A stretch of 64,000 nt of DNA from Tepidiphilus olei (lineage in GTDB: Bacteria; Pseudomonadota; Gammaproteobacteria; Burkholderiales; Rhodocyclaceae), in NCBI RefSeq assembly GCF_006980705.1, contig NZ_SBHO01000001.1:558001-622000 (forward strand). Reading direction: 5' to 3'. This document shows, one piece after another, positions 16,811-26,007 of the stretch. Within the stretch, counting starts at the first letter, position 1, and each line of letters starts with the position of its first letter. Under the pieces are notes generated by a model. The model did not search any database. It was not told where the DNA came from and was given only the letters and a program-made list of their open reading frames with translations. Made by a program: the position numbers and the translations under genes.

Positions 16811-17977
16811 TTAAATACTTTTTATTATTTCATTTCTACGGACCTGCCAAACCTGCGAAACACGTTCAGGATCTGCCGAGCGACTAAATTCTTTTTCCAT
16901 CATTTCGCGCCACGCAGCCTGCAATGCGCGATGGCGTTCGATACGTTGTTCATTCCAAAGCTGGTATTCATTGGTCCAAATTCCTTTTTCACGAAAATAA
17001 CGAACTGCGCCTTCGTGGAAAGCCGCCCCTGTTGGAGGCGTCCCACTCGTTTCTATAGCCCAACGCTTCATAATAGGGGCCGTTTCTTTGTATAAGTCAT
17101 AAGTTTTATCAATCGCCTTGACAAGACTATATACGATACTCGGATCTACATCCGCGCGAGTAGAAATTTGCGGGTAACGGTATCCTACCAACCAAACCGG
17201 TGCGTCCTCTGACAAACCCGCTCCAATTGTTTCACGAATCGGCGCACAATACGGTACGATTTCTTGGAGTTTACGCCAACCTTCGGCATGATTGGGATCG
17301 AGTTCGATCCATTGCAAACCATAAGGACTAGCTTCGAGCTCCCGCAGCAACGGCGCTTGTGGCACTACACCAGTCACGTCAGCTCGCCCTTCTATCAAGG
17401 CTTTGTACGTGGCTGAATAACTCGGCACTTCCACTAATTCCAAGTCGTCCCATGTCAATCCCGCAAAAGCCAATATTCCTTCTGTTTTTGCATTTGCCGA
17501 AGTATTCGCTTTGGCAATAGCAAAGCGTTTTCCTTTTATATCTTCCAGTTTTTTTACATTGCTACGTTTTGTTGCAGCCAAACCATAAGAATGTGGTCTG
17601 CCCAGCAGCACTCTCACATCCTGAGGGCCAACATCAGGTGCAGCATATTCATATAACCCCTCTGAAGCGAAAAAAAGCTCGTCGGCCAGCCATGCAAAAT
17701 CAAGCCTTCTTTCCAGAAGAGGTTTGATTCGTCCCAAAGAAGTACCAGATGGTTGGAGACGTACTCTGGTACCATAAACTTTGCCCAAAGCATCGGCCAT
17801 GGCTGATGCTTCGACATAGCCTGTCGATCCCAGATCATATGTACTCCAAATCATCGTCGTAGGCAAAGTGGCATCACTCGCCGCAGATGCCGACCGAGCA
17901 TAAAGCAATAAATTTGTCGAACCCAATGCAGTCGCTATGGACATCGTTTTGAGAAAATCCCTTCGATTCATGCTCAT
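16811..17977 (-). CDS. TAXI-type TRAP transporter solute-binding protein (Tat signal)
   Basis: A 388-residue periplasmic binding protein of the TAXI (TRAP-associated extracytoplasmic immunogenic) family. The N-terminus has a twin-arginine motif, RRDFLK (Arg5-Arg6), a hydrophobic stretch and an ASA-type cleavage site, indicating export by Tat in folded form. The mature part has TAXI features such as STYDLGSTGYVEASAMA and a phosphate/carboxylate-binding-like central domain. ATG 17977 has GGAG 6 nt upstream. It precedes the fused permease by 251 bp. The presence of Tat export hints at a need for cytoplasmic folding; the ligand is not predictable. Confidence 0.88.
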   Translation of the reverse strand: MSMNRRDFLKTMSIATALGSTNLLLYARSASAASDATLPTTMIWSTYDLGSTGYVEASAMADALGKVYGTRVRLQPSGTSLGRIKPLLERRLDFAWLADELFFASEGLYEYAAPDVGPQDVRVLLGRPHSYGLAATKRSNVKKLEDIKGKRFAIAKANTSANAKTEGILAFAGLTWDDLELVEVPSYSATYKALIEGRADVTGVVPQAPLLRELEASPYGLQWIELDPNHAEGWRKLQEIVPYCAPIRETIGAGLSEDAPVWLVGYRYPQISTRADVDPSIVYSLVKAIDKTYDLYKETAPIMKRWAIETSGTPPTGAAFHEGAVRYFREKGIWTNEYQLWNEQRIERHRALQAAWREMMEKEFSRSADPERVSQVWQVRRNEIIKSI

Positions 17978-18053
17978 TACATTCTCCGAGAATTTCGTGA
18001 CTAGCTCCAGAATTTTATGATTGTTCCTCTACCTTTCTGAATGAGTCCTCGCA

Positions 18054-18980
18054 TCACACCGGATCCCAAGAAAACACGTCCGCGCTGCGCTCAAGGGGAA
18101 CGAAGGAAGCCTGCAGCGCAGGCATACCGTGCTCGGCAATGAGGGATGGCGTCCAACCCTCGCCGCGGTGGATCGAGCGAATCGGTCGGTTTTGGCTGAT
18201 GAGGAAGATCTCGTTCATGCGCGTGGCGAAGATCTGCCCCGTTACGTTTGCCGCTTTGTCGGAGGCGAGATAGACGGCAAGCGGTGCATTCTTGTCCGGC
18301 GTCATGCGTTGCAGTTTCTCCACCCGCGCTTTTTGCTCCGGCGTGTCCGTCGGAATCGAACTCGTCATGCGGCTCCAAGCAAAAGGAGCGATGCAGTTGG
18401 AGCGCACGTTGTAGCGCGCCATGTCAAGCGCGATGGATTTGGACAGGGCCGCGATGCCGAGCTTGGCTGCCGCATAGTTCGCCTGGCCGAAGTTGCCGAT
18501 CAACCCCGAGGTACTCGTCATATGCACGTAGGCGCCGCTTTCTTGTTTGCGGAAATGCTCGGCCGCGGCGCGGCTGATGTAGAAACTGCCGTTCAGATGC
18601 ACATTGATGACAGCGAGCCAATCCTCCGGCGACATCTTGTGAAAGATCATGTCGCGCAGAATGCCCGCATTATTGACCACGACGTCGATGTGTCCGAAGT
18701 GATCGAGCGCAGCCTCGACGCTACGCTTGGCCGCAGCCCATTCGGCAACGCTCTCCGTGCTGATCGCAGCCCGCCCCCCTTTTTCCTCGATGAGGCGTTT
18801 CGTCTCTTCGGCCGGCGTCTCAGAGCCGCCTTCGCCAGTCAAAGACACACCGATATCGTTGATCAGTACGTCCGCCCCTGCTTCGGCCATCGCCAGGGCG
18901 ATCGCCCGTCCGATGCCGCCGCCCGCCCCCGTGACCAGCGCGACTTTCCCTTGCAGTAGTTTCTCTGTATTGCTTTGCAT
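18054..18980 (-). CDS. Short-chain dehydrogenase, HSD17B4/MFE-2-like 3-hydroxyacyl-CoA dehydrogenase
   Basis: A 308-residue classical SDR. The NAD(P)-binding motif TGAGGGIG is near residue 17, NNAG near 107, and the catalytic Ser with Tyr-x3-Lys (NYAAAK) lies in the middle third. Its length and the C-terminal extension resemble the N-terminal dehydrogenase unit of peroxisomal multifunctional enzyme 2, which oxidises (3R)-hydroxyacyl-CoA. The MaoC gene two positions upstream in the operon is of the hydratase-2 type that makes (3R)-hydroxyacyl-CoA, so the two should act in sequence. It starts 19 bp after the enoyl-CoA hydratase stop. Confidence 0.87.
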   Translation of the reverse strand: MQSNTEKLLQGKVALVTGAGGGIGRAIALAMAEAGADVLINDIGVSLTGEGGSETPAEETKRLIEEKGGRAAISTESVAEWAAAKRSVEAALDHFGHIDVVVNNAGILRDMIFHKMSPEDWLAVINVHLNGSFYISRAAAEHFRKQESGAYVHMTSTSGLIGNFGQANYAAAKLGIAALSKSIALDMARYNVRSNCIAPFAWSRMTSSIPTDTPEQKARVEKLQRMTPDKNAPLAVYLASDKAANVTGQIFATRMNEIFLISQNRPIRSIHRGEGWTPSLIAEHGMPALQASFVPLERSADVFSWDPV

Positions 18981-18999
18981 GATACTTCTCTCCTCGTCG

Positions 19000-19755
19000 T
19001 CAACGTCCCATGAATTTCGCGGTTCTTTTTTCCAGAAATGCTGCGCGCCCTTCGCGGTGATCTTCCGTGAGCATCAAGGCTGCTTGTACTTCACGCTCCC
19101 AGTCGAGTACCTCTTCCAGTCCGCGCAGAAAGTGCTGCTTCGTAAGCTGAAATGGCAGAGGGGCCACTTCACTGAGGCGGCGCGCGCACGCGCAGGCCAC
19201 GGTCAAGACCGCGTCGTCCTCGACCATCCGATCGATCAAGCCGATCGCCAAGGCGTCCTGCGCCTCAATCGGTTCACCATAGAGCAGCATCTGTCGTGCC
19301 CGCCCATCGCCGATGCGCCGCGCAAGCGTGTGGAGTAATCCAAGATCGGCGATCAAGCCGACCCGACCGAAGGGCGCAGAGAATTTTGCTCCTCGACCTG
19401 CCACCACCGTGTCGCACAAAAGCGCCAAAGAAAGCCCGGCGCCCGCGGCCCACCCCTGGACGGCGGCAACGATCGGCTTGGAATAGGCGGCCAATGTGCG
19501 CACCAAGGCATGCGTCTCGGCGAAACGCGCCCGTGCCTGGGCCCAGGTTTCGACCTGCATCTGGGCAAGATTGCCGCCGGCACAGAAATGCCCCCCTGCC
19601 CCTGTGAGTACGAGGGCGCGGACTGCGGCATCGGCCACGTTGCGTTGCAGCGCTTCCTGTAGCTGCGCCCGCACCACCGGCGAGAAGGCGTTCCGGCTCG
19701 TGGGATCGTCCAGCGTCAACACGGCGATCCCTTCTTCGATCGTCTCATGGAGCAT
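19000..19755 (-). CDS. Enoyl-CoA hydratase/isomerase (crotonase family, PaaG-like)
   Basis: A 251-residue crotonase-fold enzyme. The first oxyanion-hole region reads GHFCAGGNL near residue 63, the second VQGWAAGAGLSLALLCD near 100. The usual hydratase segment PGxGGT is replaced by FGRVGLIADLGLL. An Asp at this position occurs in PaaG-type isomerases and some ring-opening relatives, so double-bond isomerisation is as likely as hydration. ATG 19755 has GGAG 10 nt upstream and lies 1 bp after the MaoC stop. The tight spacing places it in the same operon. Confidence 0.85.
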   Translation of the reverse strand: MLHETIEEGIAVLTLDDPTSRNAFSPVVRAQLQEALQRNVADAAVRALVLTGAGGHFCAGGNLAQMQVETWAQARARFAETHALVRTLAAYSKPIVAAVQGWAAGAGLSLALLCDTVVAGRGAKFSAPFGRVGLIADLGLLHTLARRIGDGRARQMLLYGEPIEAQDALAIGLIDRMVEDDAVLTVACACARRLSEVAPLPFQLTKQHFLRGLEEVLDWEREVQAALMLTEDHREGRAAFLEKRTAKFMGR

Positions 19756-19756
19756 G

Positions 19757-20608
19757 TCAGGCAAACTCCGCTTTGCCATTGTTGATCACCACCACGTCCC
19801 GCTCGAGGACGCGGGCGCGGAAGGAACCATCGCGCCACATCTCGGTGCGAATCGTCTCCCCGGGAAATACGGGCGCAGAGAAGCGCAGGTCGAGCGCGCG
19901 CAAGCGTGTGGCGTCATAGTCGGCAAAGGTGCGGATGAGCGCGTGTGTTACCACGCCCAAAGTGCACAACCCGTGCAGAATGGGACGAGGAAATCCCGCT
20001 TTCGCCGCCACCGACGGATCCGAATGCAAGGGGTTGTCGTCCCCGTTGAGGCGATAATAGAGTGCCTGTTCCGGCCGAGTGGACAGATCGAGATGCAGCT
20101 CGGGTGCCGTGTCGGGCAAAGGATGCGGCTCTTTGACTGGCCCCGAGGGGCCACCAAATCCCCCGTCGCCGCGCAGGAAGGTCGTGGAAGTGGCCGTGGC
20201 ATACAATGTGCCATCCGAGCCGCGCACCTCTTTCTCCGAATAGAGCAGTGCGCCTTTGCCCGCGCCTTTGTCGACGAGGCCGGTAACGCGGGTCTTGCCC
20301 ACGAACTCCCCTTCGACCGGCAAGGGGCGATGGATGCGAAAACCTTGTTCCCCGTGCACCAAGCGCACTGCGTCCACCCCCGTTTCGGGGTTGCGCAACC
20401 AGAAACCCGGATGACCGATGACCACGACCATGGAAGGCATTGTCTTCATTTGCGGGCGCAAGGGGTCGACGAAATCGAGCTGTCGCTCGTCCAACGGATC
20501 CTGACCAAGACCAATGGAGAGGGCATAAAAGGCGGAATCGCGCTTGGTACGCCGTTCCCGCACTTCGGGAATGGGGAAATTGAGGAGCTTGTGATAATCA
20601 ATGGCCAT
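19757..20608 (-). CDS. MaoC family (R)-specific enoyl-CoA hydratase 2
   Basis: A 283-residue double-hotdog enzyme like the hydratase-2 unit of peroxisomal multifunctional enzyme 2. It adds water to trans-2-enoyl-CoA to give (3R)-hydroxyacyl-CoA. The hydratase-2 motif is clear in the C-terminal half as YRLNGDDNPLHSDP, with the catalytic Asp/His pair, followed by AGFPRPILHGLCT. The N-terminal hotdog is the usual diverged copy that shapes a large acyl pocket. It overlaps the synthetase gene by 11 bp. Such enzymes in this context often act on branched, long or cyclic acyl chains. Confidence 0.88.
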   Translation of the reverse strand: MAIDYHKLLNFPIPEVRERRTKRDSAFYALSIGLGQDPLDERQLDFVDPLRPQMKTMPSMVVVIGHPGFWLRNPETGVDAVRLVHGEQGFRIHRPLPVEGEFVGKTRVTGLVDKGAGKGALLYSEKEVRGSDGTLYATATSTTFLRGDGGFGGPSGPVKEPHPLPDTAPELHLDLSTRPEQALYYRLNGDDNPLHSDPSVAAKAGFPRPILHGLCTLGVVTHALIRTFADYDATRLRALDLRFSAPVFPGETIRTEMWRDGSFRARVLERDVVVINNGKAEFA

Positions 20609-22709
20609 GGTTCTCTCCGATTTCGATCAAGGCATCGACCGCATAGGCCCCCTGCCCCGCAGGAAGCACGATCACGGGGTTGAGATCGATCGAGGCAAGC
20701 CGAGGTCCGGCTTGATGGGCAAACACCGACAGCCTGGCCAACATTTCAGCCAGCGCCTGAATATCGGCAGGCGGCCGACCACGCGCGCCTTCGAGAAGCG
20801 GCGCCCCTTGTAAACCACGAATCAATTCGAGCGCCACATCCACCCCAAAAGGACAGCGGCGGAAGGCGACGTCTTTGACGATCTCGACGAAGATTCCCCC
20901 CAAACCCACCATGGCCACCGGTCCGAACACGGGATCGCAATGGACTCCGAGGATGCATTCGACCCCATCACGCAACTGCTTGGCTACCAACACTCCTTCG
21001 ATCCGTGCCTCGGGATGATGGGCTCTGGCCCGCTCCAACAAGGTCGAGAACCCCTGGCGCACGGCCTGGGCGTCCTCGACATCGAGCAACACTCCTCCGA
21101 TTTCCGATTTATGGAGAATATCGGGCGAGGCGATTTTGAGGACGACGGGATAGCCGATGTGTTCGGCGGCTGCGACCGCTTCATCGGCACTGGTACATAG
21201 CCGCTCGGGCACGGTCGCGATCCCGATCTGCTGCAAGAGCGCCTTGGCAGCAGCCTCGCTGGGCGTCGCACCAGGAAGTGCGATGGAAGGGACCGACGGC
21301 GGGGCAGCGCGCGGTTTTTCTGCAAAGGCTTCGCCATAGCGCCCCATGGCTGCAATCGCGAGCGTTGCTTGCGCTGGATCGGCGAAGACAGTAAACCCTG
21401 CCGCTTCAAAAGGCCTGATACTCGCGTTGTCACCCACTGCACACAAGACATAGAGACGATCGGGATAAGTCTCTCGCAGCCGCTTCAATTCCTCGAGCAA
21501 GACGGCAGCCAGCTGCGGAGAGGAGATGGTGTAAGTCAGGAAGAAAATGATTGAGGGATAACCCCCTTCGGCCAGCACCGCCTGTGAGAAATTGCGCAAA
21601 ATCGAGAGATCATTGACGAACTGCGCCGTACAATCGACCGGATTGCGCGGCGATGCGATCGGCAGCAGCGCTTTGAGCCGGCGCTGCGTCTCCTCGGGCA
21701 TCGGGGGCATGGGCAGACCACATTCTTCGGCGGTGTCGGAGATGACGGCCCCACCTCCCCCGCTCACCGTGATGACGCCTAGGGAATTATTGACCGGGAA
21801 GATACGGCGTGTGGCCAAATGGGCGACGTCGAGCAGATCCGTGCTCGTATGGGCGCGATAGGCCCCCAGCTCGGCCAGCACCGCGCTCATCACCTTATCG
21901 TCGCCCGCGATCGAAGCCGTATGAGAGCGTACCGCCGCACTTCCGACTTGACTGCGACCGACTTTCATTACGGCCACGGGTTTTTTTGCCTGGCGCGCGG
22001 CCTCGAGGGCGGCGATGAACCCTTCGCCGTCATTGATCGCTTCGGCGTAGACCACGATGACGTCGATTCCATCGTCCTCGACCATGTAGGAGACGACGTC
22101 GGACACCGTAATGTCGCTCTCATTGCCGGTCATCACCGCGGCCGCCACGCCGATTTCTCGCTCTCGCAGCATCGCTACCAAGTGACAGCAATACGCTCCC
22201 GATTGGCTCGCAAAACCGATTCGTCCCAACGGGGGGAAACCCGAAATGAAGAGAGAAGGGAATGTGCCGAAAAAACCGCTGCGCAGATCGAAGACACCAA
22301 AGGCGTTGGGTCCGAGCAGACGCATACCATGCTCACGCGCTACGGCGACTAGTCGGCTCTGAGATGCCTCATCGCCGACTTCGGCGAATCCCGAGCTGAA
22401 GAGGATGGCGACTTTCGTTCCCCTCTTGGCCAGTTTTTCTACCGCTTTTTGGACTTGGACTGCCGGTACGGCGATAATGGCTGCTTCCGGCACCTCGGGC
22501 AGATCGTCGATACTCGGGTATGCGCGCAAGCCCTGGATCTCAGCGCGATTCGGATTGATGGGATAGATTTTTCCTTGGTACCCCATGGCCAAGGTCGACG
22601 CGATGGGTCGCCCTCCGATGCGGGTAGGATCGGCGGACGCACCGATGATGGCCACTGAACGCGGGGCCAACAATGCTCTGAGGTCTTGCTTGTTTATCTT
22701 TGGGATCAC
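20598..22709 (-). CDS. NDP-forming acyl-CoA synthetase (acetate-CoA ligase type)
   Basis: A 703-residue fused alpha-beta acyl-CoA synthetase of the NDP-forming superfamily. It has an N-terminal CoA-binding Rossmann domain (SVAIIGAS near residue 18), a flavodoxin-like ligase-CoA domain with the phosphohistidine region RSHTASIAGDD, and a C-terminal ATP-grasp domain (HKSEIGGVLLDV; GLGGIFVEI). It reversibly makes acyl-CoA from acid, ATP and CoA through a phosphohistidine. The GTG at 22709 is preceded by AGGAGG and begins after livF; longer in-frame starts would run into livF. It differs in mechanism from the two AMP-forming ligases of the same block. Confidence 0.9.
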   Translation of the reverse strand: MIPKINKQDLRALLAPRSVAIIGASADPTRIGGRPIASTLAMGYQGKIYPINPNRAEIQGLRAYPSIDDLPEVPEAAIIAVPAVQVQKAVEKLAKRGTKVAILFSSGFAEVGDEASQSRLVAVAREHGMRLLGPNAFGVFDLRSGFFGTFPSLFISGFPPLGRIGFASQSGAYCCHLVAMLREREIGVAAAVMTGNESDITVSDVVSYMVEDDGIDVIVVYAEAINDGEGFIAALEAARQAKKPVAVMKVGRSQVGSAAVRSHTASIAGDDKVMSAVLAELGAYRAHTSTDLLDVAHLATRRIFPVNNSLGVITVSGGGGAVISDTAEECGLPMPPMPEETQRRLKALLPIASPRNPVDCTAQFVNDLSILRNFSQAVLAEGGYPSIIFFLTYTISSPQLAAVLLEELKRLRETYPDRLYVLCAVGDNASIRPFEAAGFTVFADPAQATLAIAAMGRYGEAFAEKPRAAPPSVPSIALPGATPSEAAAKALLQQIGIATVPERLCTSADEAVAAAEHIGYPVVLKIASPDILHKSEIGGVLLDVEDAQAVRQGFSTLLERARAHHPEARIEGVLVAKQLRDGVECILGVHCDPVFGPVAMVGLGGIFVEIVKDVAFRRCPFGVDVALELIRGLQGAPLLEGARGRPPADIQALAEMLARLSVFAHQAGPRLASIDLNPVIVLPAGQGAYAVDALIEIGENHGH

Positions 22710-22740
22710 CCTACCCTCCTTGAACGTTTTCCAGCACCTA

Positions 22741-23442
22741 TCAGCGTGAGAAATAAAGATCGTGCAACACGGCGAGGTCGACATCTCGGGCGGGAGCAGA
22801 CCAGGCTACCTTGCCCGATAACATGAGGTACACCTCGTCGGCGACGCCGACCGCCTTGTGAGTATTCTGCTCGACCAAAACGATGGTCCTTCCTTCTGCC
22901 TTCAAATCGGCGATGATCTCGAACAGCTCATTGACGATGACCGGCGCAAGTCCCAACGAAGGCTCGTCGATCAACAGGAGCTGAGGCTCCGACATCAAAC
23001 CGCGCGCCATGGCCAACATTTGACCCTCTCCACCCGAGAGGGTACCCGCCAGCTGACGGCGGCGCTCACGCAGGCGGGGAAACAGGGTATAGGCTCGTTC
23101 GAGGTTGCGCGCTACCCCTGCGCGCCGTGCCTTGGGAAACGCCCCAAGGATGAGATTGTCTTCCACGGTCATGTCGCGAAAGATCATCCGTCCTTCAGGA
23201 ATCATCGCGATGCCGGCTTCGAGCAAATGCCACGGCGCCATCCCATGGATAGGACGATCCCGAAAAAGAATTTCTCCCTTGCGCGGCTGCAACAATCCCA
23301 CGATGGCGCGCAACAGGGTGGTTTTCCCCGCACCGTTGGGGCCAATGATGGTGGTGACACGACCTTCGGCAATCGACAAGGAAACATCCCACAGGACATT
23401 GATCGGGCCGTATCCGGCTTCGAGGTTGCGTATTTCAAGCAT
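22741..23442 (-). CDS. livF: Branched-chain amino acid-type ABC transporter ATPase LivF
   Basis: A 233-residue cytoplasmic ATPase of the LivF subfamily. Motifs: Walker A GPNGAGKT, a YGP(I)NVLWD start, the LivF-typical PEGR, signature LSGGEGQM (Gln replaces the more common Glu-Gln order), Walker B LLLIDEPSLGL and VEQN switch. It powers uptake with LivG through the LivHM channel. It overlaps livG by 8 bp, which supports a single transcript. In soil and sediment bacteria such Liv clusters often carry aromatic or other organic acids rather than amino acids. Confidence 0.92.
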   Translation of the reverse strand: MLEIRNLEAGYGPINVLWDVSLSIAEGRVTTIIGPNGAGKTTLLRAIVGLLQPRKGEILFRDRPIHGMAPWHLLEAGIAMIPEGRMIFRDMTVEDNLILGAFPKARRAGVARNLERAYTLFPRLRERRRQLAGTLSGGEGQMLAMARGLMSEPQLLLIDEPSLGLAPVIVNELFEIIADLKAEGRTIVLVEQNTHKAVGVADEVYLMLSGKVAWSAPARDVDLAVLHDLYFSR

Positions 23443-24148
23443 GCTCGGCTCCGGTGTAACTTCGGATCACCTCCGGATCACGAAATACGTTCTCCGGGGT
23501 ACCGTCGGCGATCACCTCGCCGAAATTGAGCACCACGACCCGATGACAAAGAGATGCGATCGTCTCGAGATCATGCTCGATGATGAGAATCCCCAAAGAA
23601 AAGCGCTCGTGCAACGATTTGAGCAGCGTCATGAAGTGCCGTTTCCCCACGCTTTCCAGACCCGCGAGTACCTCATCCAAGAGCAGAAGCGACGGAGCCG
23701 TGGCCAACGCCTTCGCCACCTCCAAGGACTTGAGCTCGGTGAGCGACAACTCACTGGATGCATCCCGTTCGGATTTGTCGTCCAAGCCCGTGATTTCCAG
23801 GATTTCGTCGATTTTCACGCTATCGAGCTTCCCGGCGCCGAAGCGCTGTGCGACGACCAGATTTTCTCGCACCGTCAGTTCATGCATTGGCTGAGGAATC
23901 TGAAAAGTTCGTCCGATTCCCAATCGAGCTCGCCGATAAACCGGCATACTTCCAAGATCGTGGGTGTCGAAGAGGATGCGTCCGCTCGTTGGTTTCACCA
24001 AGCCTGAGATCACGTTGAACAAAGTCGTCTTACCCGCCCCGTTCGGGCCAACCAGACCGACGATCTCGTTGGTACCCACACTCAGACTCACGTTATTCAG
24101 GGCAACCAACCCCCCAAAGCGAACGCTCACGTCTTCGAGTTTCAGCAT
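23435..24148 (-). CDS. livG: Branched-chain amino acid-type ABC transporter ATPase LivG
   Basis: A 237-residue ATPase of the LivG subfamily. It has FGGLVALNNVSL, Walker A GPNGAGKTT, the LivG-typical GRTFQIPQ segment, LLLLDEVLAGL as Walker B and IIEHD as the switch. The signature is atypical, reading SELSLTELKSLEVAKAL rather than LSxGxQQ, a variation seen in this subfamily. The ATG at 24148 lies inside the last codons of livM (7-bp overlap); the open frame extends upstream but is not LivG-like. Confidence 0.9.
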   Translation of the reverse strand: MLKLEDVSVRFGGLVALNNVSLSVGTNEIVGLVGPNGAGKTTLFNVISGLVKPTSGRILFDTHDLGSMPVYRRARLGIGRTFQIPQPMHELTVRENLVVAQRFGAGKLDSVKIDEILEITGLDDKSERDASSELSLTELKSLEVAKALATAPSLLLLDEVLAGLESVGKRHFMTLLKSLHERFSLGILIIEHDLETIASLCHRVVVLNFGEVIADGTPENVFRDPEVIRSYTGAEHA

Positions 24149-25092
24149 GTCCGCTTCCTCGTCCGTACCGTCAGCAAAGGGAGCAATCCACCGGGGCTGA
24201 ACAGGATCATTACCACCAAAATGATGCCGAGTATGATTTGATGGCCGCTCGGAAAGATGTTTTTGAAAAGCAGCTGATCGACGAGGTAGACCACGACCGC
24301 ACCCACAAGGGGCCCCCAGATCGTACGGTAGCCGCCGAAAATCGCCGCCACGATGGGAATCACGATCCACACGCCGCCGAAGGCGTAATCTGGTTCGAGA
24401 AAATTGATGTAGTGGGCATTGAAGGCTCCTATCATCCCGGTCATGCAAGCCGACAACAGCAGCATTGCCGCCTTGAGGAGCGTACTATTGACGCCGACCA
24501 CCCTCGTCGCGTCTTCGCTTTCGTGCATCGCCCGCAAAGCCAAGCCATAATGACTGTTCGCAACCCATCGATATACGAGAATGAACGCAAAAACGAGTGT
24601 CACCACGATCAGATAACTCGATATTTTGCTCCCCGACTCCCACCATAGAACGGCAGGAAGACTAGGAATGCTCGACAAACCAGCCACACCATTGGTGAGC
24701 GAGCGCCATTCCGTGGCGATGATGCGGAAAATCTGGGCATAGGCGAGGATGGCGATCGCAAAATAGGGGCCCTTCAAGCGCAAAGTCGGCAGCATGAGCA
24801 CGGAGACAAGGAGGGCGCCGATCCCGCCGCAAACCATCGCCAGCCATATGGGAAAATCGGCGTTGATCGCCAACAAAGCCGACACATAAGCCCCTACTCC
24901 GAAGAAAGCGCTATGGCCGAAGCTGATCATCCCTCCGAGATTACCGAGCAAGGCCCAAGCCAAAGCAACCCCGCCGATCACCAAAGAGGCCACGATCAAA
25001 CTCATCAGGTAGGCATTGGCACCGAAGAGCCAGGGAACGAAAAAGTAAGCCAATAGAACGACCACAGCCCATCTTAATAGCATGACCTTCAT
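24142..25092 (-). CDS. livM: Branched-chain amino acid-type ABC transporter permease LivM
   Basis: A 316-residue inner-membrane permease with about eight to nine hydrophobic helices. The LivM hallmark GGMISFGHSAFFGVGAYVSALL is at about residues 52-72, and the cytoplasmic coupling loop SHYGLALRAMHESEDATRVVG lies near 184. A GPLVGAVVVYL segment follows. It overlaps livH by 4 bp (ATGA). Start ATG 25092; a second ATG 9 bp on is equally possible. Confidence 0.92.
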   Translation of the reverse strand: MKVMLLRWAVVVLLAYFFVPWLFGANAYLMSLIVASLVIGGVALAWALLGNLGGMISFGHSAFFGVGAYVSALLAINADFPIWLAMVCGGIGALLVSVLMLPTLRLKGPYFAIAILAYAQIFRIIATEWRSLTNGVAGLSSIPSLPAVLWWESGSKISSYLIVVTLVFAFILVYRWVANSHYGLALRAMHESEDATRVVGVNSTLLKAAMLLLSACMTGMIGAFNAHYINFLEPDYAFGGVWIVIPIVAAIFGGYRTIWGPLVGAVVVYLVDQLLFKNIFPSGHQIILGIILVVMILFSPGGLLPLLTVRTRKRTC

Positions 25093-25961
25093 CCTCTTCC
25101 TCCTGTTACACCGAACAAACCGTTGGGTAACACGAACAAAACGATCAGCAATAGGATCATGCCCACCAAATCTTGGAGCGCAGAGCTGGCGAAAGTCACC
25201 GTCAAGGCCTCGGCGAGGCCAAGCAGAATCGAACCCAACATCACCCCTGGTATGGAACCCAACCCCGCCAGTACCGTGATCGTGAACGCTTTCAAGGTCA
25301 AGGCTTCGCCAAGGGGTGGGTGGATCACGCCATAGCTAAACAAGGCCACCCCAGCGAATGATGCCAAGATGCCGGCGACGACGAACGAGAGGATTTCAGT
25401 CAACCGCGGATCGATTCCCATCAATTTGGCCGCTTCCCGGTTGCTCGCCACGGCCCGCACGGCCCGTCCATACCAACTACGCGCCAGCCACCACCACAGA
25501 GCGCCCATCAGGATCAAAGAAACGAGAAAAAAAATTAGCTCGCTACGCATGCTTGCAAGCGGACCGAACACCAAGGCCTCTTGCAACCAGGGTGAAGTAG
25601 TGGCTCGCACGTCGGCCGACCAGATCATCAAGAGGGCATTCGTGAGCACGATCGCAATCCCATAAGTGAGGATGAGCGAATTGAGCTCACGATCCTTGCG
25701 AATGAAACTCAGAAGGTAATAGACGAGTACGGAACACAAACAAACCAAAACCAGCGCAAAAGGAATCGCAAAAACCGGATTGACATCCATTCTGGATTCT
25801 ACTGTGTAGGCGATATAAGCACTCAAAAGCACCAGTTCGCCATGTGCTAGATTTATTATTTTCAAGGTACCAAAAACTAACGCCAAACCAAATGCGATCA
25901 GCGCGTAGGATCCTCCTTGAAGAAAACCCGAATACAGGGCTTGCAATACGAGTTCTATCAT
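25089..25961 (-). CDS. livH: Branched-chain amino acid-type ABC transporter permease LivH
   Basis: A 290-residue permease of the LivH type with eight or so hydrophobic helices. Signature segments are GGSYALIAFGLALVFG near residue 16, INLAHGE near 36, and the coupling loop YGRAVRAVASNREAAKLMGID. It is the first gene of the tight livHMGF unit. A GAGGAG ribosome site precedes the ATG at 25961. A 23-bp palindrome lies 47-69 bp upstream. Its binding protein is encoded 501 bp upstream as a separate unit. Confidence 0.92.
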   Translation of the reverse strand: MIELVLQALYSGFLQGGSYALIAFGLALVFGTLKIINLAHGELVLLSAYIAYTVESRMDVNPVFAIPFALVLVCLCSVLVYYLLSFIRKDRELNSLILTYGIAIVLTNALLMIWSADVRATTSPWLQEALVFGPLASMRSELIFFLVSLILMGALWWWLARSWYGRAVRAVASNREAAKLMGIDPRLTEILSFVVAGILASFAGVALFSYGVIHPPLGEALTLKAFTITVLAGLGSIPGVMLGSILLGLAEALTVTFASSALQDLVGMILLLIVLFVLPNGLFGVTGGRG

Positions 25962-26007
25962 TTGATCGCGACTCCTCGGTCGAATAAATACGGCTCACCA
26001 AGATTCT

